Shown piece by piece: positions 51,118 through 61,695 of a DNA stretch of 64,000 nt. Made by a program: the position numbers and the translations under genes. Within the stretch, counting starts at the first letter, position 1, and every line of letters begins with the position of its first letter. The notes under the pieces are model-generated. The model was not told the DNA's origin. It saw only the letters and a program-made list of their open reading frames with translations, and did no database searches. Source of the DNA: an uncultured Granulosicoccus sp. (GTDB lineage: Bacteria; Pseudomonadota; Gammaproteobacteria; Granulosicoccales; Granulosicoccaceae); NCBI GenBank assembly GCA_947495035.1, contig CANLXI010000005.1, forward strand, positions 124,001 through 188,000. Reading direction: 5' to 3'.

Positions 51118-53337
51118 GTGAATCGTGTTGTTCTGCTGTGGCTGATGGTCGGGGTGGCAGGTTTCTGCCTGCTACCCTGGTATGTGCTGGAAGAGGGGCT
51201 GTGGAGCTTCGAGTGGCTCTTCGATGGTTACCCGACAGACACCGACTACGCACCAGCCGCGTTCCTTTTGCTGCAGGGCGAGAAGCTCTGGTTGAGCCCG
51301 CTGCCGCTGCTTCTGTTGGCGCCGGTGCTGGTGATCTTCCGCGACAAGAGCGATCCTCTGTTCAGCAAGGTCCTGTGTCTGGCAGGTGGCCTGGGTCTGT
51401 TCTACCTGTTGACCCAGGGATTTGCCATCGGCATTCGTGGATGGAACAGTGAGCTGCTGGCATCGTTGCTGGGTGAGCTGGACGATCGGCAATTCGGATT
51501 CGGTTATGGTGCCATGCTGCTGGGCACCTGTTTCCTGTTCTATCTGACCACCGGCATTGCGGCACGTGGCGTGGTCAACGGCGATGTCTTCGTCGTGGGT
51601 TCCATTGGCCTCGTGATCGCGATGGTCGGTCTGTTCATCTTCCTGCCGGTGTTGCAGATGCTTGCCAGTGCACTGCAGGATGATCAGGGACAGTATTCCC
51701 TGGTGGTCTTTCTGTCCAAATTCCTCGATGACAAGATCTGGGGCCTGCATTGTCTGGTGTCGTCGCGGGGCTGTGGTGTCGCCTGGAATTCGCTGTCGCT
51801 GGCCTTGCTGGTCGGGGCTCTGACCACCTTGCTGGGGCTGGTGTTCGCGCTGGTGGCCACTCGTTCGGGCCTGCGACAGGCGCACCTGTTGCGACCCCTG
51901 ACCGTGCTGCCCATCATCACACCGCCTTTCGTCATCGGTCTTGCCATCATTCTGCTGTTCGGGCTGTCCGGTACCGTGACGCAGTTTGTCGCTGATCTGT
52001 TCGGTCTGCAGCCCAGTCGCTGGGTCTATGGCATGCCGGGTATTCTCATCGCACAGCTGCTGTCATTCACGCCCATCGCCTTTCTGGTGCTGATCGGCGT
52101 CGTGGAAGGGGTGTCTCCCTCCATGGAAGAGGCATCCCAGACCCTGCGTGCCAGCCGCTGGCAGACCTTCACCACCGTGTCCCTGCCGCTGATGCGGCCC
52201 GGGCTTGCCAATGCCTTTCTGCTGGGGTTCATCGAGAGCATGGCGGACTTCGGCAACCCACTGGTGTTGGGCGGTAATTTCGATGTGCTGTCCACCGAGA
52301 TCTTCTTTGCCATCGTCGGCGCCCAGAATGATCAGGGCAAGGCTGCCGTGCTGGCCATCGTATTGCTGATATTCACACTCACAGCCTTCTACGCCCAGCG
52401 TCGCTGGTTGGGCAGGAAATCCTACACCACACGTACCGGCAAGGGCGATGGTGGCGTGCCGACACAGATGCCCCGGCGTGTGCTGTATCCCTGCTATGTG
52501 CTGGTGGCGATCTGGGGCACGTTCACGCTGGTGGTTTACGGCATGATCGTCTACGGCGGTTTCGTGGAGCTGTGGGGTCTGGATCATACCCTCACCTTCA
52601 AGCACTACATCACGGCCTTCGACGTGGCGATGACCGAACATGGCATTCACTGGCGCGGTTCTGCCTGGGATTCCTTCTGGACCACCTTGCGAATCGCGGC
52701 CACGGCAGCGCCACTGACGGCGGCTCTGGGGTTGGTAACGGCTTATCTGCTGGTGCGACAGAACTTCAAGGGCAAGAGTACTTTCGAGTTCGGTACCATG
52801 CTCAGCTTTGCCATTCCGGGAACCGTCATCGGGGTGGCCTACATTCTGGCGTTCAATGTGCCGCCTCTGGAGCTCACCGGAACCGGCGTGATTCTGGTGA
52901 TCAGCTTCATCTTCCGCAACATGCCGGTCGGGGTGCGGGCCGGTATTGCCTCCATGTCCCAGCTGGACAAGAGTCTGGATGAGGCCTCGCTGACCCTGGG
53001 TGCGAATACCTGGCGCACCTTTCGGCAGATCATCCTGCCGCTGATGCGTCCGGCCATTCTGGCGGCTCTGGTGTTCAGTTTCGTGCGTGCCATGACGGCC
53101 ATCAGTGCGGTGATTTTCCTGGTGAGCGCCGAGCACAACATGGCAACCAGCTACATCATCGGCCGGGTGGAGAACAATGACTACGGCATTGCCATCGCCT
53201 ACAGCACGGTGCTGATCGTCGTCATGCTCAGCGTTGTCGCCATCATGCAGTTGATGGTCGGCAAGGCGAAAACCAGTCGTCGAAGCACACAGGGTGGGGT
53301 GGTTCCAGCCACACCCGATGCGGTCGCGGTTCGCTAG
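51118..53337 (+). CDS. Fused two-domain ABC transporter permease (FbpB/AfuB-like)
   Basis: A 739-residue inner-membrane protein carrying two permease domains. The EAA loops are MEEASQTLRASRWQTFTTV and DEASLTLGANTWRTFRQII. About fourteen to sixteen hydrophobic segments are seen, including four extra N-terminal ones not in typical FbpB. GTG 51118 is chosen because GGAGG (51104-51108) lies 9 nt upstream; the ATG at 51082 has no SD. The fused permease forms the channel alone with two copies of the ATPase. It lies between the receptor and ATPase genes. Confidence 0.9.
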   Translation: MNRVVLLWLMVGVAGFCLLPWYVLEEGLWSFEWLFDGYPTDTDYAPAAFLLLQGEKLWLSPLPLLLLAPVLVIFRDKSDPLFSKVLCLAGGLGLFYLLTQGFAIGIRGWNSELLASLLGELDDRQFGFGYGAMLLGTCFLFYLTTGIAARGVVNGDVFVVGSIGLVIAMVGLFIFLPVLQMLASALQDDQGQYSLVVFLSKFLDDKIWGLHCLVSSRGCGVAWNSLSLALLVGALTTLLGLVFALVATRSGLRQAHLLRPLTVLPIITPPFVIGLAIILLFGLSGTVTQFVADLFGLQPSRWVYGMPGILIAQLLSFTPIAFLVLIGVVEGVSPSMEEASQTLRASRWQTFTTVSLPLMRPGLANAFLLGFIESMADFGNPLVLGGNFDVLSTEIFFAIVGAQNDQGKAAVLAIVLLIFTLTAFYAQRRWLGRKSYTTRTGKGDGGVPTQMPRRVLYPCYVLVAIWGTFTLVVYGMIVYGGFVELWGLDHTLTFKHYITAFDVAMTEHGIHWRGSAWDSFWTTLRIAATAAPLTAALGLVTAYLLVRQNFKGKSTFEFGTMLSFAIPGTVIGVAYILAFNVPPLELTGTGVILVISFIFRNMPVGVRAGIASMSQLDKSLDEASLTLGANTWRTFRQIILPLMRPAILAALVFSFVRAMTAISAVIFLVSAEHNMATSYIIGRVENNDYGIAIAYSTVLIVVMLSVVAIMQLMVGKAKTSRRSTQGGVVPATPDAVAVR

Positions 53338-53422
53338 TGGACGGACCGCCTGTGCTCTTGTCCATGACGCGCCAGTCCTTGCTTTTTGGCAAGCCAGCCC
53401 ATTCCAGTTGACAGGTCTCTGC

Positions 53423-54508
53423 ATGCAAACCACCTCCATTCACAGCAAGGCGGCTTCGGTCGAGTTCAGGAACGTCAGCAAGGTCTACGGTGAAACGGTG
53501 ACCGCCGTGGATGATGTGTCGCTGAAGGTCGAGGCAGGGGAACTGGTGACCTTGCTTGGCCCGTCGGGCTGCGGCAAGACCACCACGCTGCGCATGATAG
53601 CCGGTCTGGAGATGGCCAGCAGTGGCAGTATCCTGATCGGTGGTGCCGATGTGACCCTGTTGCCGGCAACCGATCGCGACGTCTCCATGGTCTTCCAGTC
53701 CTATGCCCTGTTTCCGCACATGACCGTGCTGGAAAATGTCGCCTATGGTCTGAAGGTGTCCGGCATGAAGAAGCCGGAGGTGCGTGTGCGAGCTCTGAAC
53801 GGTCTGGAGCTGGTGGGGTTGACCGGCTATGGAGATCGTCTGCCCAGCGAACTCTCGGGAGGCCAGCAGCAGCGGGTGGCGGTGGCACGGGCACTGGTGC
53901 TGGAACCACAAGTCCTGTTGTTCGATGAACCCCTGTCCAATCTCGATGCCAAGTTGCGTCGACAGGTGCGTGAGGAGATTCGCGAACTGCAACAATCGCT
54001 GGGCCTGACCGTGGTCTACGTGACTCACGACCAGGAAGAGGCCCTCGCCGTGTCCGATCGCATCATTGTCATGCGCAATGCCGGCATCGCTCAGGCTGGC
54101 ACCCCCAGGGAACTCTATGAAGAACCTGCGGACAGTTTTGTTGCGGATTTCATTGGCGAAGCCAATCTGGTGGATGTGAACATAGAACAGGTGGACACAG
54201 CAGCCGGCACTGCTCGGGTCAGTCTGGCCGGAGTGAGCATCTCATTGCCCTCTCGCGGCATGGCCGCGGGGCCTGCCAGGCTGGCGGTACGACCGAATCG
54301 TCTGCAACTGAAAGGCCCTGAGGCAACAGGTGGCTTGCCGGGCAAGGTCCTCAAGAGCACCTATGTGGGCAATCACATGGAGTACGTGGTTCGTCTGGCG
54401 CAGGGCGAATGGTTTGCCACCAGTGATGACGTGGACACCGTGCATGCTGCCGGCACCGAGGTCAGTGTGCATTTCCGGGAGCGCGGGCCGGTGTTGTTGT
54501 CGGCCTGA
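53423..54508 (+). CDS. ABC transporter ATP-binding protein (FbpC/PotA-like)
   Basis: A 361-residue ATPase. Walker A GPSGCGKTT, Q-loop VFQSYALFPHM, signature LSGGQQQRV, Walker B LLFDEPLSNLD and H-loop THDQEEA are intact. A C-terminal TOBE domain (~280-361, LAVRPNRLQL) is present. It drives the upstream receptor/permease pair. ATG 53423 has only a weak AGG about 8 nt upstream. It is convergent with the enoyl-CoA hydratase gene across 46 bp without a repeat array. Confidence 0.92.
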   Translation: MQTTSIHSKAASVEFRNVSKVYGETVTAVDDVSLKVEAGELVTLLGPSGCGKTTTLRMIAGLEMASSGSILIGGADVTLLPATDRDVSMVFQSYALFPHMTVLENVAYGLKVSGMKKPEVRVRALNGLELVGLTGYGDRLPSELSGGQQQRVAVARALVLEPQVLLFDEPLSNLDAKLRRQVREEIRELQQSLGLTVVYVTHDQEEALAVSDRIIVMRNAGIAQAGTPRELYEEPADSFVADFIGEANLVDVNIEQVDTAAGTARVSLAGVSISLPSRGMAAGPARLAVRPNRLQLKGPEATGGLPGKVLKSTYVGNHMEYVVRLAQGEWFATSDDVDTVHAAGTEVSVHFRERGPVLLSA

Positions 54509-54554
54509 CGTGTCTGCTGCTCGACGCGGCTGAAACAGGGCTGGCGAGGGGCTG

Positions 54555-55331
54555 TCAGTGTCCGTTCCACTGCGGCTTGCGCTTGCCCAGAAAGGCTTCG
54601 ATGCCTTCACGAAAGTCATCACTGGTATAGCAGGCGACAATCAGGTCATCACTTTCAACGTTGGCCGCCTGTTCACGCAAGCGGCGCAGACCCTCCTTGG
54701 ACGCAGCCAGGGTCAGTGGTGCATGTTCATTCATGCGCTCACACAGTTCATGCGCGCGCTTGATAGGGTCCGCAGAGATTTCGCTCACCAGACCGATGGA
54801 CAAGGCCTCTTCGTGCTCGATCAGGCGGGCAGTCAGCAGCAGTTCACGGGTACGAGCGGCTCCCAGCAACTCCACCTGACGTGACAGGTTGTCACTGGAC
54901 AGGCAATTGCCCAGCGTACGGGCAATGGGAAAGCCATAGCGAATATCATCACTGGCGATGCGCAGATCACAACAGGCCGCGATGGCTGCACCACCTCCGG
55001 TACACGCGCCTCTGATGGCGGCTACCGTCGGGATGGGTAGAGACTCCAGTGCGCCCATGACGCGATCCATGGTGCGTTCGTACTCCAGGGCGTCATCGGC
55101 AGAGCCGAGCTTGCGGAATTGCGAGATGTCCGTGCCAGCAGCAAACGCCTTGTCCCCCGCGCCCGTGATGATCAGCGATCTCAGGGGTAGGGTGCTGTCG
55201 TGGATTCTTCCGCAGACTTCCGCCAATGCTTCATACATGCCATAAGTCAGTGCATTGCGGGCATGAGGGCGGTTGAAGGTGATGACGCCGGTGTGAGCGG
55301 ATTGCTGGAAGAGGAAGTCGGTGTCTGTCAT
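54555..55331 (-). CDS. Enoyl-CoA hydratase/isomerase family protein
   Basis: A 258-residue crotonase-fold protein. The oxyanion-hole strands read AFAAGTDISQF and IRGACTGGGAAIAACCDLRIAS. GFPIARTLGNCLSSDN follows, where the catalytic Glu of hydratases would lie; the Asn-Cys here suggests the reaction may differ from simple hydration. The C-terminal trimer helix FREGIEAFLGKRKPQW is conserved. It is a single gene, with no acyl-CoA dehydrogenase or ligase beside it, so the pathway is not indicated. Confidence 0.86.
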   Translation of the reverse strand: MTDTDFLFQQSAHTGVITFNRPHARNALTYGMYEALAEVCGRIHDSTLPLRSLIITGAGDKAFAAGTDISQFRKLGSADDALEYERTMDRVMGALESLPIPTVAAIRGACTGGGAAIAACCDLRIASDDIRYGFPIARTLGNCLSSDNLSRQVELLGAARTRELLLTARLIEHEEALSIGLVSEISADPIKRAHELCERMNEHAPLTLAASKEGLRRLREQAANVESDDLIVACYTSDDFREGIEAFLGKRKPQWNGH

Positions 55332-55681
55332 GGCGGGTAAGACTGGGTGGGGATTGTGGGCGTCAGGGGCAATGATAATGGGTGGAAACTCCTGCGCTCC
55401 GGCGGATTGACAGCTGCGGCTTGCTGATAAAGCTCGTCATGTTTGGCCGCATTTCACTGTCTGAGCTTCCCCTGCACAAGCGCCAGACACGACTTTTGTC
55501 TCATCGCACGCAACAAAGAGTTGGCGCATACTGATCATCGTTTCTGGCCTGATCGCCGAGCAATGAACAGTCAGAAGTTTCGAGCGTCTCAGTTTTTCTA
55601 CGGAGTATACCTGCTTCCAACTGATGCCTCAGGTTAGGCCATGGACTGGATAGGTACCACTTCAACGGGGACTCTTTACTC
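55332..55681. other. Intergenic region (350 bp), no gene found
   Basis: Between the divergent enoyl-CoA hydratase and FG-GAP genes. A 64-codon frame (55443-55637) has no SD and no recognisable sequence. TTGACA at 55407-55412 has no -10 box at a suitable distance. Base composition shifts here toward higher AT. Confidence 0.5.
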
Positions 55682-58600
55682 ATGCGGAATCCAATTCTGG
55701 CGCTAGTGAGCCTTGTTACCCTATTGTTCACCAATGCGGTCATGGCACAGGGCACATCCAGGGATAACGGGCATGCCGCAACGGGTGGTCAGGCAATTTT
55801 TGCCGCATGGAACGAACGTGCTGGCGATGGAATTCCCGAGGATTTGCGCAAGCACTCCGAGTTCCTGCCTAACCTCAACGGTTGGGATTTTCGCATCAAT
55901 CTGCCTTTCACCACGTTTCGACAGATGACGAGCGGGCGGGGCTCCGGTCCCGTCCTGGCCGGTGTTCTCGAAAGTTCGATGACGTCGCCGACCGTCGGTG
56001 ACTATGGACACATCAACAATTCACTGTGGGTTTTTCAAGTCTTTGATACCGACAGGAAGCTTCGCTTCAAGCTCATTCCAAGCAGACGAAACCTGCCACA
56101 GAACACTGTCGATAACGCAAGGTCGCTACAGTCGGGATGGCGAACTGTCCCCGGCCCCGATCTTCGATCCGAACAACCAGCGGTGTCGGTTGTGGGCGAG
56201 GGGCTTGGCGCGACGACCATATTCGTTGCTGCCAGAGATGCGACCAACACACTTCAATTTACCTCCAGGGACGTCACTACATCCAACAACAGCAATTGGG
56301 GAGGTCAATGGATCGATTCCGGCGTCGTCGCCGCATCCGCTCCATCCCTCGCGCAGGCAGAGGGTGGGAATGTTGCCATGGCGTGGAGAGACCTGCAGTC
56401 TCAGCGCATTGGCCTCCAGGTATTCTCACCATCAACAGATAGCTGGACTGGCACTGTTCTGAGCATCGAGACCGCAAGAGGGCGGCCACAGTTGATCTGG
56501 GATGGGGTTTCACTGAATGTATTTTATGTCCACAGCCGCAGTGGCCTGTTGAAGCACAGCATCATCCGCACCGATCCGACACCACAATTCGAAATATCAC
56601 AAACCGTCATGCCACTGGTGTCAGTCAAAGATGACGATTTCGATGTCATCGTGTTCAATCAGCGGTTTCATGTTGCGGCTCGCCATGACGCCGGTGGTGG
56701 ACCGACCAGACTGTTCTACACGGTTGCGCGCTCGCAATTTGGCCAACCGTCGAGTTGGGCGAGTTTTTCCGACACCACCATCGTCGCACGCGGACGCCCC
56801 GAGATTGCCTTTGTAAACGACAACATTTTTGTCATCGGTGTTGGCGAAGATGGGAGGGTGCGGTATTCCCGCAAGGACCCTAATTCACGCGGTAATGAAC
56901 TGACGGGTGCCGCATTGGCTGACAGGTGGCTGCAAGCCGGGCGGCTCGTTGACCGAACAAGCGGTTTCAGAAGCATCGATACTGTTTCCTTCAATAGCGA
57001 TATCTACCTGGCCGGTATTCGAGAGCCGAGCGATGATGCAGGAACAACGGACTCGAGTCACATCATGAATTTCAGTCGTGCCGCGATGAAGAATTTCCTT
57101 GTTTCACGCCTCGGTATCCGGCTACTTTGGGGCGAATCTGGCGCCGGAATATCAGCGGCAATACCTGGTGGCTTTGCCAACTTCAAGGTGGGACCAAGCC
57201 AACACCCATTCCTGCCAGAATCAGGCGAGATTCCACTTCTTGGTGACGTTACCGGGGATGGTATGGATGACTTAATCAAGTTTTCCCAGGAAAAGATCAA
57301 CGATCAGGATGGTCCAGCACCCGTCCATGTTGCTTCCGCTACTGCCGCGAGCGTGTTCTCAGCCCCGCAACGATGGCACCGCTTCTTTTCACTCAAGGGT
57401 GAAATACCCCTGGTTGGGGATTTCAATGGCGATGGGAAGGATGACATTGTGACATTCGTGCAGTCTGCGCAGAAGAACGCGGATGGCACGCCCATCGGTC
57501 CTGCCCCTGTCTGGGTATCGCTATCTGACGGATCTCAGTTCGGACGCAGCCGTGTCTGGCACAAGTTCTTCTCCCTTGAAGGGGAAACACCCATGGTGGG
57601 GGACTTCAACGGCGACGGCAAGGACGACATCGCAACCTTTGTTCAATCAGCACAGAAGGATGCAGCCGGTACACCGATCGGCCCGGCACCTGTCTGGGTA
57701 GCATTGTCCGATGGCACGAAATTCCTGAACAGCCGCGTTTGGCACAGGTTCTTTTCACTCAAGGGAGAAATTCCGCTCATTGGTGACTTCAACGGAGATG
57801 ACAGAGACGATATCGCAACGTTTGTACAGAAGCGCCAAAACAAGTCCGATGGCTCCATACTCGGCAATGCACCCGTTTGGGTGTCCCTGTCCGATGGCAG
57901 GCAATTCAGCGGTAGTCGTGTCTGGCATACGTTCTTCTCGCTGAAAGGGGAAGTTCCACGAATCGGTGATCTGAATGCAGACGGGCTTGACGACATCGTG
58001 ACCTTTGTCAACGACCAGCCGAAAAATCAACAACACAAACAGAACGTGTATGTTGCATTCTCGAATGGCTCCAGATTCGAGCGATCAACCATTCATCTCA
58101 GTAACTTTGGATCAGAATCTCAACTACCGTTGATTGGCAGCACCAGCGGACAGCGATTGAGCGCCTTCACAGACAAACCCGATGATGTAGACAAGCTGAT
58201 ACCCGCAGTGGTCGCGTTCTCCGAAAACGCTTCCGTTCAAATAGCTCGAAGCCTTGGCAACACGACAATGCCTTCTGGTGCACCGTGGGAAAACTACAAG
58301 TGGTTTACCGAGAAAGGCATAGGTACAGCGATGTTCCCGACGTGGATCTGGAACGGATCAAAGCCGTGTTTGGCGGGCAACCACCGATTCGTGTTGCTAG
58401 GAGCATCCGGAAGCGGTGGTGGCTCGGTTACGAACCATTCCGTTCGGATGGGGGGGCGTGAAGGACACGTCTTGCAGGAAGTGGGGCACTCGATCTTCGC
58501 CAATTGCTTCCGTGAAAACAATGATGTGTTCAATCAGTGGAAGGCCATCTTTCAAACTGAAGTATTGAACGGCCAGCCCGGGTTCAACTCAAATGCCATG

Positions 58601-58870
58601 CTGATGTGTCCCGGGTCGGGTGTTGCCGTCAACATAGACATCTTGCAGTTCCTGGATTGCAGGGACCCGGAGCACTACTTCCTTGGCTTCATGGTGCGCT
58701 ATCGAGTAGAACCCGAGCGGTTTCGTCAGCTGATAGCTGCGACCAACGAGCCACTGTTAACGGAAAAGTACAATTGGCTGAAAGTGAACTGGTTTGAAGG
58801 CACTGAATTTGCCGACGGCATAGCTGCAAATGCAAACTTCGCGGAGGTCGGCGTCAAGTTACTACCATGA
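55682..58870 (+). CDS. Large secreted FG-GAP/VCBS-repeat protein with degenerate zincin-like motif
   Basis: A 1062-residue secreted protein; the signal ends at TNAVMAQG. Residues ~30-490 are beta-rich and resemble exo-alpha-sialidase/beta-propeller-like repeats. Residues ~510-830 hold about five FG-GAP units with Ca-binding loops such as VGDFNGDGKDDI, separated by near-identical WHRFFSLKGEIPL blocks. The C-terminal part (~860-1062) contains LQEVGHSIF at ~931-939, which looks like the HExxH helix of zinc peptidases with the first His replaced by Gln. Codons are more AT-rich than those of neighbours and long spacers flank the gene, suggesting transfer. Function is unknown; surface binding is plausible. 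Confidence 0.75.
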   Translation: MRNPILALVSLVTLLFTNAVMAQGTSRDNGHAATGGQAIFAAWNERAGDGIPEDLRKHSEFLPNLNGWDFRINLPFTTFRQMTSGRGSGPVLAGVLESSMTSPTVGDYGHINNSLWVFQVFDTDRKLRFKLIPSRRNLPQNTVDNARSLQSGWRTVPGPDLRSEQPAVSVVGEGLGATTIFVAARDATNTLQFTSRDVTTSNNSNWGGQWIDSGVVAASAPSLAQAEGGNVAMAWRDLQSQRIGLQVFSPSTDSWTGTVLSIETARGRPQLIWDGVSLNVFYVHSRSGLLKHSIIRTDPTPQFEISQTVMPLVSVKDDDFDVIVFNQRFHVAARHDAGGGPTRLFYTVARSQFGQPSSWASFSDTTIVARGRPEIAFVNDNIFVIGVGEDGRVRYSRKDPNSRGNELTGAALADRWLQAGRLVDRTSGFRSIDTVSFNSDIYLAGIREPSDDAGTTDSSHIMNFSRAAMKNFLVSRLGIRLLWGESGAGISAAIPGGFANFKVGPSQHPFLPESGEIPLLGDVTGDGMDDLIKFSQEKINDQDGPAPVHVASATAASVFSAPQRWHRFFSLKGEIPLVGDFNGDGKDDIVTFVQSAQKNADGTPIGPAPVWVSLSDGSQFGRSRVWHKFFSLEGETPMVGDFNGDGKDDIATFVQSAQKDAAGTPIGPAPVWVALSDGTKFLNSRVWHRFFSLKGEIPLIGDFNGDDRDDIATFVQKRQNKSDGSILGNAPVWVSLSDGRQFSGSRVWHTFFSLKGEVPRIGDLNADGLDDIVTFVNDQPKNQQHKQNVYVAFSNGSRFERSTIHLSNFGSESQLPLIGSTSGQRLSAFTDKPDDVDKLIPAVVAFSENASVQIARSLGNTTMPSGAPWENYKWFTEKGIGTAMFPTWIWNGSKPCLAGNHRFVLLGASGSGGGSVTNHSVRMGGREGHVLQEVGHSIFANCFRENNDVFNQWKAIFQTEVLNGQPGFNSNAMLMCPGSGVAVNIDILQFLDCRDPEHYFLGFMVRYRVEPERFRQLIAATNEPLLTEKYNWLKVNWFEGTEFADGIAANANFAEVGVKLLP

Positions 58871-59484
58871 GCTGTTCGTATCTTGCTCACTCGGTAATGT
58901 CCCTGGTCTTGTCCACCACTACGAGCTGAGCCAGCTGAATGAAGGCGATCGTGTGCTGCTCCCCTTGAGTCTGCTCTTGGCCAGGATCGTCACTTACAGA
59001 ATGTCACAGCACGTACAATGCAGCTCAGGCACCGTGCTGCCTTCTTCGTTCTGCTTGAGGATTGTCATGATCAGCCTGAGAGCAAGTCGAAACTTGCGCA
59101 TCGAATCCTCCGGCGACAAATGTGCAAGAAATTTACTTATGAGCCCAGCAGTATTGGGGAGGGTTGCACAGGCACGCTGTTCTGAGATTGGTAGAGATCA
59201 TTCAATTCGGCTTTCTGCAGTGAAATTGGTCCAAAGTGGCGTGTCTTGGTAGAGCCCTTGATTCGGTGTAAGGATCATTTGCGAGTCGATGATTCGATCG
59301 ACAATTGTGAGAGGTTTCAACCTGCTGAGACCAGCGATTTTCAGGTAGAAATTACAATCATCTAATGATCGTTCCAGAGTTGACGCTACCGAGATAATGA
59401 ACGCTCATTCCATGGGCCGGGCTATCGATTTGTTGGCTCTGGCCGTGGATACACTAACGCTTCGCCAGTTCACATAAACCTTAC
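58871..59484. other. AT-richer spacer (614 bp), no certain gene
   Basis: Between the FG-GAP gene and the chemotaxis receptor gene. The only candidates are a 140-codon frame overlapping the FG-GAP gene end without similarity, and a 35-residue leftward ORF with a good SD (listed separately). No repeats or terminator with a T-run were seen. Confidence 0.5.
58994..59101 (-). CDS. Possible small protein (35 residues)
   Basis: Leftward frame starting with MRKFRLALRLIM and ending in TAA. GGAGG lies 5 nt upstream of the ATG, the best SD in this spacer. The product is basic at the N-terminus and contains LHCTCCDIL near the end. No family is recognised; it could be a chance ORF. Confidence 0.22.
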   Translation of the reverse strand: MRKFRLALRLIMTILKQNEEGSTVPELHCTCCDIL

Positions 59485-61695
59485 ATGTTCAAGCACCTGT
59501 CCATATCGGTAAAAGCCCTGCTGGCTCCCCTGTTTTCGAGCTTCATGATCGCTCTGGTGGTTGCCGTTTTCTATTCCAGTTACAAGACGGCAGAAGACAA
59601 GGCGGATGCTGTCGCAACGGTGCTGGCACACGATGGACGTGTCCGTGAACTGTCGGCTCAGATTGAATTGACACAGGCACTGTTGGGCAGATACAGCAGC
59701 TGGATGCAAACGGGCACGGAAATCGATGACTCTCTAGGCGGTATGGCTGGTCTTGTTGCCAATATTGACCGCATCAACCAGGCACTTTCTGCTATCGAGT
59801 CTGAGTTTCAGGACAATGGCACAGAGGCGATCGGTGTCCTTCGAAACAGCTTTGATGAATACAGCAAGGTCTTCATGAAGACCGCTGAAGTCATCGAGTC
59901 CAATCCCTACATATCAACCAACGTGTTGATCAGCAGTTATCCGGCATATGATGATCTGTTGCAACGCGCCATCGAGCTTGAGCGCATTGTCACTGACAAC
60001 CTCTACACACTGGAAGAGACGGCCATCGCTCTGAAGCAGAAAGCATTGATTACCGTAATCGGTGTGTCCGTGTTTGCCTTCGTGGCATCGCTGCTGGTTG
60101 GCTTGCTGTTTGGAAGGACCATCGTCGTACCGATGAAGAAACTGTCCCATATCATCGGCCGTCTGGCAAAAGGCGACTACGAAGTGCCCATCAGCGGCCC
60201 GCACAATCTTGATGAGGTCGGTGTCATGGCCCTGGCCGTTGAGCATCTCAAAGAACAATTGCAGGAAAAGAGACAGCTTGAAGAGGCCAGCCATGCCGCG
60301 AAGAACAGTGAACGCATCAGGCATGCATTAGGCAGCGCCAATACCAATTTGCTCGTCACCGATGAGAACGGTGATGCCATCTTTGTCAACCAGTCGATGA
60401 AGGGCTTGTTGGACGATCTTGCCGATCATCTGCCAAAACTACCGCTCTCGAAAGTGTCGGAAAGTCATGATGGGCTGAATCTGGCGATGCTGCTGAACGA
60501 TCTGACGCTGGCAGATCTTCTGACTTCGCCCAAGATCAGCCAGTCCGAATTGCAACTGGGCAAGTGGTCACTGCTTCAGATCATCAGTCCCGTCTACGAC
60601 GGCAACGATCAGCAGATCGGGTTGGTATTCGAGTGGATAGACCTCACTCAACAGAAGACGAAAGAAGCGCAGCTCCAGGAAGCCAATGCACGGGAACTCG
60701 TTCAGGCCGAGCAGCTTCGCGCTGGTGCCAATGATCTGTTGCGTGTGGTAGATGCGGCGCTCAAGGGTGATCTGACCCAGCGGGTTGCAAGCCAGGGCAA
60801 TGAAGCGATGAACCTGATCGGATCAGCACTGGATCGCTTTTTTACCTCTTTGGCCGACAACGTTCGTGAGATATCGATCAATGCGAACGAGCTGACTGAT
60901 TTTTCTGAAGACTTTGACGTTCTGAACACACAAATGCATGACCTGGCCAAGGATTCCTTTCAACAGATCGGAGAGGTGTCGAGCGCGTCCCACGAGATCA
61001 GCAGCAACATCAGCAGTGTCACTGTGGCTGTGACGCAGATGGACGCCTCCATTCGTGAGATTGCCAGGAACTCGGAACAAGCGACTGTTGTGGCAGACGA
61101 TGCGGTGAACATTGCGCAATCGGCTGACAAGCTGATGCGTCAGCTGAGCGCCTCCTCGGAGGGCATCGGGGCCATGATCAAGGTGATCACCTCGATCGCG
61201 GAACAGACCAACCTGTTGGCACTCAACGCCACCATCGAGGCGGCTCGGGCAGGCGATGCAGGGAAGGGCTTTGCGGTTGTCGCCAATGAAGTGAAGGAGC
61301 TCGCCAAGGAAACGGCTAACGCAACCGATGAGATAAGGCGTAGAATCAATACCATTCAGCAGGACAGTGATGGCGCGGTGGCCGCAATCACCGAGATCAG
61401 TGAAATCATCGTCAGCATCAGCTGCTTGCAGGGACAGATCGCTGCGGGCATTCAGGAACAGAAGCAGGCAACACAGGGCATCAGCCAATCAGCGGTTCAA
61501 ACCGATACACGTGCCGCTGACATCATCGAGAACCTGGCGACAATATCCGCTGTCTCAGAACACTCCCTGGCCGGAACGGTTCGTTCACAAGAGCGCGCTT
61601 CGAGGTTGAAAAGCATGGCGGGATCGATGCATACCCTGGTCTCACAGTTCACGATCAATCAAGCCCCTGTCGACCCATTGGAAAAAGTCGCCTGA
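59485..61695 (+). CDS. Methyl-accepting chemotaxis protein
   Basis: A 736-residue receptor. Membrane helices lie at about 12-32 ([19 protein letters not shown]) and 190-210 ([19 protein letters not shown]), framing a four-helix-bundle periplasmic sensor. HAMP follows, then a PAS-like segment (~290-390, [20 protein letters not shown]), a HAMP-like linker and the signalling domain with the hairpin tip [40 protein letters not shown]. It signals to CheA/CheW, which are not in the window. No SD is obvious at ATG 59485. No C-terminal CheR pentapeptide is present. Confidence 0.93.
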   Translation: MFKHLSISVKALLAPLFSSFMIALVVAVFYSSYKTAEDKADAVATVLAHDGRVRELSAQIELTQALLGRYSSWMQTGTEIDDSLGGMAGLVANIDRINQALSAIESEFQDNGTEAIGVLRNSFDEYSKVFMKTAEVIESNPYISTNVLISSYPAYDDLLQRAIELERIVTDNLYTLEETAIALKQKALITVIGVSVFAFVASLLVGLLFGRTIVVPMKKLSHIIGRLAKGDYEVPISGPHNLDEVGVMALAVEHLKEQLQEKRQLEEASHAAKNSERIRHALGSANTNLLVTDENGDAIFVNQSMKGLLDDLADHLPKLPLSKVSESHDGLNLAMLLNDLTLADLLTSPKISQSELQLGKWSLLQIISPVYDGNDQQIGLVFEWIDLTQQKTKEAQLQEANARELVQAEQLRAGANDLLRVVDAALKGDLTQRVASQGNEAMNLIGSALDRFFTSLADNVREISINANELTDFSEDFDVLNTQMHDLAKDSFQQIGEVSSASHEISSNISSVTVAVTQMDASIREIARNSEQATVVADDAVNIAQSADKLMRQLSASSEGIGAMIKVITSIAEQTNLLALNATIEAARAGDAGKGFAVVANEVKELAKETANATDEIRRRINTIQQDSDGAVAAITEISEIIVSISCLQGQIAAGIQEQKQATQGISQSAVQTDTRAADIIENLATISAVSEHSLAGTVRSQERASRLKSMAGSMHTLVSQFTINQAPVDPLEKVA

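Noticed and set aside
52063..53439. Long leftward frame of 458 codons opposite the ferric-type permease gene
   Set aside because: It is rich in His, Gln and Arg with no hydrophobic core or motif, and it mirrors the third-position GC bias of the real permease gene. Other long antisense frames (for example 341-1330, 3118-4107, 17770-18573) were left out for the same reason.
58830..59252. 140-codon frame overlapping the end of the FG-GAP gene
   Set aside because: It begins inside the preceding coding region, has no SD, and its residues suggest no family; I considered a transposase remnant but could not support it.
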